In this document: in pieces, positions 56,328-64,000 of the stretch
How positions within the stretch are numbered: position 1 is the stretch's first letter
Layout of the letters: every line of letters starts with the position of its first letter
Assembly (NCBI GenBank): GCA_032622095.1
Contig: CP136063.1
Span: 184,925,956 to 184,989,955 of the forward strand
DNA: 64,000 bases
Origin: Siphonodentalium dalli
Taxonomy: Eukaryota > Mollusca > Scaphopoda > Gadilida > Siphonodentaliidae
Direction of reading: 5' to 3'
Made by a program: the position numbers and the translations under genes
Notes under the pieces: model-generated
Seen by the model: only the letters and a program-made list of their open reading frames with translations
Told to the model about the DNA's origin: nothing
Databases searched by the model: none

Positions 56328-57224
56328 GGGGTACGTTCATGTGCTGGCAAGTTTACACGGTATGGTGCTGCAGGCATTTGGTCATAGAAACTCACATTGT
56401 GCCATAGTATGAACGGAAACATGCATATAACATGCATCTTTACCAAAGCGAGCGACATGAGTAGTAATATTTATGTAGTTCCACATGTAACAGTGCTACT
56501 GATATTTGCATTTAAAGGTACTCAATCCGAACAGAGGGTCCCCATCTCAACAGATTCCAACAACAACAATCCGATCAGAGGGTCCTATATTACTATTTCT
56601 TTGGCTTTGGGGGTAAAAAATATTTGATTCGAGTCGAGGAACCCATCAAACAAAGCTCAGAGTTATTAGATATTGGTTTTTGAAATGTGTTATTTACTCG
56701 AGATGAGTACTAGTAATTGCCTTCAACTGCCGTAATCTGCTCGGGATGTGTACACCAAAATCTATTCAAACAGACAATGATGGATAACTCTAAAATCAAG
56801 TGGTAATAATAACGCAATTTTGACTGAGTTCTGGGCAAGAAAGTATTCCCGATAATGAAAAATAATAGATTTCTAAAATCGATATCTAACAAATCTGAGC
56901 TTTGATGGGTGACTTCCTCGACTCGAATCAAATATTTTTGACCCCCGAAGCCATTGAAATAGTAATTGAGAGGAGTTTTATCGGATTGAGTACCTTTAAA
57001 TACCTGTATGGTTGATTCTTGCGAGATAATTGCATGTTATTTACCGGCAAATTCCGGTAGCATCGCCACAGATGGCCTACATATATTTTACTTCGCACGT
57101 AGTTAGCTGTGGTACAGATTTATTTTAAATTTCTGTTTGCGTTCATATTCTGGCACCATATCGTTTTCTACGACGAAATGCCCGCAAACCATACCTGCAA
57201 ACCTGCCAGTGTATGAACGAACCC
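56328..57224. mobile_element. Harbinger-type MITE interrupted by MITE K1
   Basis: Ends GGGTACGTTCATGTGCTGGC and CCTGCCAGTGTATGAACGAA then CCC; right flank TTA, left flank TTG (one change). Internal blocks (TTCTGGCACCATA, GTTCCACATGTAAC) match 10160-10548. The K1 element at 56511-57000 lies inside, so K1 inserted later. Confidence 0.8.
56511..57000. mobile_element. TTAA-type MITE, family K1, full length
   Basis: 490 bp from TTTAAAGGTACTCAATCCGA to TCGGATTGAGTACCTTTAAA, an exact inverse pair. Long subterminal inverted repeats include GATTCGAGTCGAGGAACCCA and inverse. This copy defines the family. TTAA at each end followed by AGG suggests Kolobok-like mobilisation (inference). Confidence 0.85.
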
Positions 57225-57737
57225 TTAATATACTGATATGCCCGGATAATTTGTTAGCGCCTGTTATTTGGTTCTGATTATAAACAGGCCGTTGTACGAA
57301 GAGTAAACAAGCCTAGACAAAAGTTAGGTGAATATCGGAATATGACATTTCAGATGCAGTAATAATTATCTCGTCTTCATAATATTTTCAAATGTTCCTG
57401 GACACGCTTTTGCGCATTGTATCTATGTATTACGTAAGTGTACGCAACACATATAGTTGTGGTGGGCGTCTGAAATATATTACTAACCCAATAATGGAAT
57501 CGAATATTTCTTTATAAACCGAACGTATTCTAAGAATACGGGGGTACTTTGACCGTCTTGAGAAATTCCTGTCTGGATGAGTGCAATTCACAACGATTAT
57601 GTAAGTTGTTCATTTATTGTTGTTTGATAGGAAACAAAAACAGCGCACGGTTTCGAGTACATGTAATTTGCACAGCACTAAGTGTTGATCAATATTAAAA
57701 GAAAAACATAAACAACCCTCGGAAACTGCGTTAACTA
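57225..57737. other. No recognised feature
   Basis: Between two Harbinger elements; no gene or repeat recognised. Confidence 0.4.
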
Positions 57738-57740
57738 TAA

Positions 57741-58943
57741 GGGTACGTTCATACGCTGGCAATATTGCACTGCAAACTGCAAAAATGCGAGCTGCAAAAT
57801 TGCCAAAACGGATTAATTTCTGCCCGCTGTCAACAAATCTGCATTAATAGTGATCAATGACCGACAGCCGTTTTGCGTGATTGATGAGCTGTTTGCAATA
57901 TATTAGAACACGATTCTAAGGCCAGTCAAAATAATGTCACTTGACATGTTGGAATGTGATATCGCCACGGCCAGCTCTCTCGCTGGGATGCTGCTCAAAT
58001 ATGAGTACAATAAACGTCACATAGACAGGAGATGGTGGGTCCGCACTTGGCTCAACGAAGATAACCGACGAATTCAAATCTTCCCGGGTATCATCCCAAA
58101 CTCCAAACTTGTGATTCTAATAATTTTAGTCACAAACTCGCTGGTCTTCATGTTAAGCAAAACAATAATTTAAGAAAAACGGGGTGCTGATGGTAAACAA
58201 AACAAAGAAATGAAATGAATAGTAACACAAGTTAATCAAAAGCACACAATATATTATTATTCAAATGGCATGAATAATTATATAGGCCCATATATGCTTT
58301 ATCAATGCCAAAGACTAACATCCCATTATCCCTACTGTTGGACCCCGCCCCACCACCACGACACAAGCAGTCACTTTTAAACCACTACAATTACATCGAT
58401 AATGCAGTCTGCATGGGTAGATGGTGTTGGCACATATTCGAACCCCAGCTTGATCTGAATTGAGTGCTATCTCAATGTGTCATTCTGATCGATACATGAC
58501 CATTTCGATAACAATTGAGAATTTGTACAAGCTCACTGAACTAAGCACATTTGAAGCAATGCATGGATACTCATTTATGACTCGGGAAGCATCATTATGG
58601 GTACTCTTTGTATCACGCCATATCATTATATAACAGAGGTCCGTAAACATGTATAATTAAGTGTGTATGAGAATAATAGAGAACACACCCCGGTCCCATT
58701 CGATCGTATCAAGGACGGTACAGACACAATCAATTATTGTTAGTGGCCTTGTGTTGTGGCCACCGGCAGAGAGGTTTTCGCCGTTATCATATATCACCGT
58801 TGATTGTTGATGACCAGCCACGACCCAGCACAAGCAAGTCGGTAGCTGGCAAAAATGCCAGCTGATAAAACAAAACAAAACAACCTTTCCAGCTGGCATT
58901 TTTGCAGTTTGCAGTGCAATATTGCCAGTGTGTGAACGTACCC
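57741..58943. mobile_element. Harbinger element with transposase remnant
   Basis: 1203 bp, TAA on both sides (57738-57740, 58944-58946). Terminal inverted repeats begin GGGTACGTTCATACGCTGGC and extend about 45 bp through AATATTGCACTGCAAACTGC. It encodes a transposase fragment at 57934-58173. Most of the transposase gene is deleted. Confidence 0.85.
57934..58173 (+). pseudogene. N-terminal remnant of PIF/Harbinger transposase
   Basis: Begins MSLDMLECDIATASSLAGML and contains RRWWVRTWLNEDNRRIQIF. The RRWWVRPWL-type block is the conserved N-terminal motif of HARBI1-like nucleases/transposases, which cut and paste the element using a downstream DDE domain. Here the frame changes after IQIF (normally followed by G.Y..L..EL) into an unrelated hydrophobic tail, so the catalytic part is lost. 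Position inside a TIR-bounded Harbinger element supports the call. Confidence 0.65.
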
Positions 58944-58946
58944 TAA

Positions 58947-59709
58947 CACCAGTACTTAGGAATACGTATATCGTGGCATGAATAGCCAAATGTTTATAGC
59001 CCGAAACATTCGAATAACAACTTCAAGCCTAGAACATGGTCCCACAATATGTTTATCATATGGATCGTCTTTAGACAAAAACCAATTCGATTACCTGTCA
59101 TAACCTGTGTCGTATACATAATCAAGTCTATCAATAATGCGATTAACATATCGACGTTTAACAGCTGACTAGCATGTGTTGGTATATTAATGTAAGGTCA
59201 CGGATATGGTCAGTGTGAAGTTGTTTATCCATTGAGTTTTTATCTCTGGAACTGGACCGGATGTAACCACCCCTGGTCAAGTGGTCATGCTAATGTGTTA
59301 TGTTGCTGGTGGGTCCTTCTTAATTGCTATGATGCTGTTAGGGCAAACTGATGTTGTTTAAGAACTGTTCCGTTATATGTTCTAAAGTCGTAATTTTCGC
59401 AGTGTTCTGATAATCTGAAAATACCCAGAAATAGCCTTTATGAGAGAGATTATCATTTATTAACGTGACATGTGCAATACATAAATAATCAATATTTATA
59501 TATGTTTCAATTACAATTAGCACCCGGCCCATATGGCCTATATGTCACGCTTACTACTATAAGTATGTACATGGTTTGGTCCAACACATGTGGACTATCC
59601 TCAGTGATGATATTAAGAGAATATAAAGTAGAGAATTTCATTTTAATCTTACACAATTTGGAGATATTCGGGTTTATATATTTTGTATTCTAATATGTTG
59701 ATACGTTTG
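58947..59709. repeat. Unrecognised DNA plus a copy of the 22627 repeat (59255-59425)
   Basis: CACCCCTGGTCAAGTGGTCA, TGCTGGTGGGTCC and TTTTCGCAGTGTTCTGATAA match 22627-23175 without the insert found there. An inverted partial copy lies at about 60290-60425 (CAGGACCCACCAACAT). Confidence 0.55.
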
Positions 59710-60060
59710 GTGTATAATTTATCTGTATATGAATCGTTTTCTTCGCATAAAAGCATCAAACAGAAATTTAGCTAGTTGTCGGGGAAATAACATTAGCTCA
59801 CTAAAAGAGCCGTCGATGCGGTCTGTTTTAATCATGTCGTTAATATATCTTGGGAGGGAATTTAAAAGAGACATCCGGATGTCATTGTAAAAGGGACAAA
59901 ACAAAAGAAAATGTTTTTCGTCTTCAACTTTGTCAGAGCTGCACATAATGCAGATTCTTTGTTAAATTTTCTCGTTTCTGAAACGACCGGTTTCTATCCG
60001 CAGAGGTAAAATCGCACATCGAAATTGTGCAAGTATGGAGCGGTGAGACTTATCCATATT
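59710..60060 (-). pseudogene. LINE C-terminal fragment
   Basis: The minus strand reads PLRIETGRF, then ICIMCSSDKVEDEKHFLLFC, then PFYNDIRMSLL. This is the conserved C..C...EDE.HFL..CP.Y..iR C-terminal domain of CR1-like LINEs. One frameshift at about 59960. The RT is not present. Confidence 0.75.
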
Positions 60061-60974
60061 CATGGAAATATAATTTTCAATAGCATAATTTTTCTTAAAG
60101 AGTCGGTATGTGCGTAGCTTTGGTACATATGTCATTCACAAACGAAATATTTTAAATATCGCTTATATTTAATTATTGCAAATCGACTATAATCAAGATA
60201 GCTATTCACATCGTTTTGCTAACACAAAGTATAAAAATAAATCAAACTATTATTATTCTATAATGTTTCATACCGACACTGGTTATTTCTCAAATCGCTC
60301 AGATTAGCCAAATACCGCGCGAAGATGACAACATTAGTAAACATAACGGTATCAGTGTGCCATACCAGCATCATAGCAATTCAACAGGACCCACCAACAT
60401 TATAGCACATTTGCAGGACCAGGTGGTAACATACCATGAGGTGCAAACCGTCATTTGATTCTGAATATGGGGGTCTCAACACAGCTTTGCTGGTGTTCCA
60501 AGTCTTGTACGCACTAAAATAAAACCGTTTTTTCCGCAGGCGAAGTTCAAGCAGAGTTTCAGTCTTGACTTTCCTTTGGATATTCGAGAACATTTGGTCC
60601 AATGAATTTTGCTAGAATTTGTTGATTTGTTTCTCCCAAAAAAAAAAAGCCAACACTCAAAATAAAGTCTCAATTTTCATGTGAAAAACACTTTGGGTTT
60701 TATGGAGTAAAATAATCTGTAGTTTTCCGTGATTACGCCCCCGGTGTATACTAATCTAGAGATTCTAGATAGCTATGGTTCGCTGGGCGTTTTATTTATA
60801 GATAATGGGGTTTTCCGGTTGTTTTGGGACGCATTAAAAGTTGTAGTGCGACCCCGAGTCCGGTAAAAGGTGTAGTTGGAATTTCAATTTCGTTTATTGT
60901 CGTTGATTTTGGTTTGTGATAGATAAGCTATGCCAATTACAAATAGAAGAAATGAAAAATATAATTTGTAAAAT
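60061..60974. other. No firm gene; short unrecognised minus frame at 60381-60602
   Basis: The 73-codon frame contains QRKVKTETLLELRLRKKRF and SAYKTWNTSKAVLRPPYS. It could be a retroelement or exon remnant, but no family is recognised. Confidence 0.3.
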
Positions 60975-61390
60975 GCGTATGTCAATTGATACGTATTTTA
61001 AAGAGTGTGGTCTGAGGCAGCCGAGTCAACCACCGGTTCGTTAATTAGGTGCTGATCAGTGTGATAGTTTGCAGTATGTCCCCTATTTGCGGAGGTAAAT
61101 TTGCGAAGATCCCGAATTCGCGGAGATCCCCTAAAATGGTCGAAATATGTTGATTTTAATTCGGGAACGGGTGCGTATATCTCGATTGATACGTATTTTA
61201 AAGAGGTTAGTCGGATACAGCCGAGTCAGCCACGGTTCGTTAATTGGTGATGATCGTTGTGACAATTTGCAGTAGGTCCCTATTTGCGGAGTTCTCCGAA
61301 TTCGCGGAGGTCCCCTAAAATGGTCGAAATATGTTGATTTTAAGGAGGGAACGGGTGCGTATATGTCAATTGATACGTATTTTAAACAAA
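60975..61390 (+). repeat. Tandem repeat, unit about 185-200 bp
   Basis: CAATTGATACGTATTTTAAA starts units at about 60982, 61182 (changed to CGATTG) and 61366. CCCCTAAAATGGTCGAAATA, AGCCGAGTCA and GGTTCGTTAATT recur in each complete unit. Confidence 0.8.
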
Positions 61391-61599
61391 TAACGACACG
61401 ATCATCATAATAGTGGTTTGTTCTATAAATCATATCACCATCAACATAATACGGAACAAGTCTTGCGACTTCTCGTCCCAATAACATTATTTGCAATGTT
61501 TGTTTACAAATATCTGTATCGTGATTCGATATTTACTTGTGAATCACTTGAACATATTACTTGTCGTCGAACTCGTATTTTATTTAATAGAAGAATGCG

Positions 61600-62115
61600 T
61601 CTATGTATATTTTGAATTGATCGAGTGTTGGAGCCTCAACAGCGAAGTCTGGCAGAGAGTTACCACCCTCTGCGTGAAGAAATATTTTCCTATGGCCTTG
61701 TTAACAATGGGCATCTGTTGCTTTTTATTATGTCCTCTTGTTCTTCCCGATGAATTTCTTACTAATATGTCACAGGCATTGATATTGTAATGACCATTCA
61801 ACAGTTTATATACCTCGATTAGATCTCCTCTAAATCTTCGATATTTTAAAGACATCAGATTGAGTCTTATCATTCGGTCTCGGTAGCATAGAGTTTTGAT
61901 TTGACGAACTAGTTTCGTTGTTTTTCTTTGTATTTCTCTAACACAATGCTTTGATATTTGTGATATGGGCTCCATGCAGAGTTACAATATTCGATGATAG
62001 GTCTGACCATGCTTATGTAAAGCCATTAGAAAGTATCGATGTCCAAGTTCGTGAAAGTTCTATTGACTATGCCGATGATTTGAGAAGCTTTACTGTTTTA
62101 GGATATTGTATAGGA
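61600..62115 (-). pseudogene. LINE C-domain fragment, CR1/Jockey-like
   Basis: Minus-strand blocks: RTFTNLDIDTF (about 62050), MVRPIIEYCNSAWSPYHK (about 62005), then after a frameshift EIQRKTTKLVRQIK, LMSLKYRRFRGDLIEVYKLL, TRGHNKKQQ and KYFFTQRVV. This is the classic post-RT region (VRP.lEY...W.P, RRxRGDLIxVYK, TRGH). RT and 3' UTR are absent or not recognisable. Confidence 0.8.
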
Positions 62116-62884
62116 AGGCTATTATGGCAGTGTCAAATTGAGCTATAGCGATGGGATTTCTCGCAGGACAACACATTTCGGGTTTTCGTGGGGTGTGTAT
62201 TCGCTAGATGTCTTATAATTGCAGTATGTAACTATTATGACCGCGTTAATTGCTTTCGATGTTTAGGCTGGGCCTTGCACTCTTGAAGATTGTATGGCGG
62301 GAACACAATGCCTCCGATGTTTGATCCGCATTTAGATGCTTTCTGGTATGGTGAATGAGAAACCTGCAGTAATAAGCCGTAGTGTTTTGTAATAATTTTA
62401 AGGATTAGTTGTTTTAACGGAATACTGAGGCGGTGCATTCATGTAACCAATATATTTTATATTATAATTTATATTTATGGCTAATAATATGATCTTGACG
62501 GCGTTACCATTTCTGATTATGGTTTTCTTGTTGAGGTTGTTAACGCGATGGAGTCATCGTTCTTGGTACGTTTTCCTTGCGCGAATTTCTGTTCTATAAA
62601 TAACCCATAACACTGACCCATGAATTTCATAAGAAATTATAAAATCAAATTAATATCAATTGAGAGTCATATGCAAAGTAACACATTCGCACTGAGAGTC
62701 GCAAATCGGTTTGGCAATGTGAGAATGAAACTGAACAAATAGTGCATTGTTTCTTAGCGAAATATTGTTAAAATAATTTCTTTATTCTCTGATCAAATCT
62801 TACATGAGAAAACGAAATTATATACAAAAGATAGAGCGAATGATGAAATCATGTAAGTACAAGATATACATCGACTTTTCGAGC
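62116..62884. other. No recognised feature
   Basis: No coding or repeat signal recognised. Confidence 0.4.
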
Positions 62885-63165
62885 GTCATTATCATAATCA
62901 GTATCATCATCATGTCGTCATCATCATCACCACCATCATCATCATCACCAATTTCATCGTCGTAACAATCATCATCACACCATCGTCGTCACATCGTCAC
63001 CATCATCACCATCATCATCACCACCACCACCACCACCACCACCACCATCATCATCATAATCATCATCATCACCATCACCAATTTCATCGTCGTAACAATC
63101 ATCATCACACCATATCGTCACATCGTCATCACCACCACCATCATCAGCATCATCACAATCATCAT

Positions 63166-63197
<32 letters not shown>

Positions 63198-63445
63198 TCA
63201 CCAATTTCATCGTCGTAACCAGTATCATCATCATGTCGTCATCGTCATCACCACCATGATCATCATCACCAATTTCATCATCGTAATAAGTATCATCATC
63301 ATAATCATCATCACCAATTTCATCATTGTAATAAGCATCATCATCACCACCAGAATCAGTGTCGTCGCCATCTTCATTATCATATCGTCGTCGTCACCAT
63401 TGATCATCATCGTCGTCGTCGATCATCATCATCATCAAACTGTCA
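62885..63445. repeat. Compound ATC/ACC microsatellite
   Basis: ATCATC, ACCACC and GTCGTC runs are interspersed with a higher-order block, CACCAATTTCATCGTCGTAA, seen at about 62947, 63078, 63200, 63267 and 63313 (with variations). The Ile- and His-rich frame is a repeat effect. Confidence 0.9.
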
Positions 63446-63618
63446 TTTACTGAAAATACATTCGATAACCGATACAGGTCAACATTAGTCTATATTAAAA
63501 CAAACCTGTTAACAAATATTACGCACTTGTTCGGTACGTGACACTGGTAAGTTAGTATTCAGTCACCATGCTAACATAGCCGATAATCTGAAGCTAATCG
63601 ATCGTACCACTCCAAAGA

Positions 63619-64000
63619 AAACCACTGGGGGGAAACTGTTTCACCAGAATCGATTATATCGCCCTTCCGGTTCCGTCTCTATCGAATTAAGTTCCGACTC
63701 TTTCGCGATTTCTAAAACATATTTTCAAAGTTTTTACCGTTGTTTATAGACTGAATGTCAAAACAGAATGTATTCTCCAATAACAATCGACATATTATGT
63801 CTTTATACGTGTTTAGTGGTGACAGTAATGCAAAATCGGCTGCATATTGTGCACAGTTAGAGACGTGGTGGATTTGGGTGCATTTCCCATGCAAATTAAG
63901 CAGCACTTTGATGCTAAGATTATCGGCCTTGTCAACTTTAAATTGGACTGAAACTTGTCAAATTTTATGGTTGAACATTAGATAATTATAACACAATACC
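63619..64000. mobile_element. Palindromic MITE, second copy, cut by window end
   Basis: CACTGGGGGGAAACTGTTTC, CGATTATATCGCCCTTCCGG and TTCCGACTCTTTCGCGATTT match the left arm of the copy at 35218-35885. The copy runs to the window edge. Confidence 0.7.

Noticed and set aside
58657-58989. 110-codon minus frame
   Set aside because: It runs through the Harbinger terminal repeat and has no motif.
62885-63445. CRISPR-like array from the recurring CACCAATTTCATCGTCGTAA block
   Set aside because: The spacers are simple ATC repeats of irregular length in a eukaryotic sequence; it is a compound microsatellite.
63256-63453. Ile/His-rich frame
   Set aside because: Translation of the ATC microsatellite.

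Overview
The window looks like intron and intergenic DNA of a repeat-rich, AT-rich animal genome. A marine lophotrochozoan, most likely a mollusc, is my inference. It rests on metazoan-type splice signals, CR1/Jockey-like LINEs with short tandem 3' tails, Helitrons, Harbinger and piggyBac MITEs, a tRNA-derived SINE head and a secreted PAN/Apple-domain exon. There are no bacterial-style gene blocks. Most long open frames are decayed transposon proteins, simple repeats or chance frames.

Host-gene signal is thin. The best is a minus-strand first exon at 23957-24260 (signal peptide plus six-cysteine PAN/Apple module, ending in a strong phase-1 GTGAGT donor). A Thr-rich exon at 2835-3086 on the same strand has phase 1-1 boundaries and could splice to it across about 21 kb. 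Weaker candidates are a TATA-driven mini-exon (9402-9559), a 69-residue open frame resembling the start of Crypton-derived recombinase-like proteins (45090-45299), and a broken secreted-domain fragment at 55278-55510.

Layout. 1-5 kb: TTAA-type MITEs, foldbacks, the Thr-rich exon, a SINE and a LINE. 5-24 kb: small MITEs, tandem repeats and LINE fragments, then the PAN exon. 24-27 kb: foldbacks and LINE ends. 27.35-37.57 kb: one minus-strand LINE broken by a MITE and by a 6.5-kb palindromic element. That element carries a degenerate gene of a recurrent uncharacterised transposon family, and is itself broken by a 1.87-kb element with an 8-bp target duplication and by another MITE. 37.79-40.2 kb: three head-to-tail Helitrons, two of them directly abutting. 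41-49 kb: an internally deleted LINE derivative, tandem repeats and a LINE. 49.7-54.9 kb: a 1.86-kb palindrome inside a MITE, a four-fold nested palindrome, and a 790-bp inverted-repeat element made of CCGAA motifs spaced 10-11 bp apart. 56-59 kb: Harbinger elements, one with another MITE nested inside and one with a transposase remnant. 59-64 kb: LINE 3' ends, tandem repeats, an ATC microsatellite and a truncated MITE.

The elements do not form a shared pathway. What ties them together is their insertion order, which can be read from the sequence. The two most unusual objects are the helically phased CCGAA element (53979-54768) and the palindromic element with the Cys-rich-tailed protein gene (30587-37089). 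All family assignments come from motif recognition alone; no search was run.
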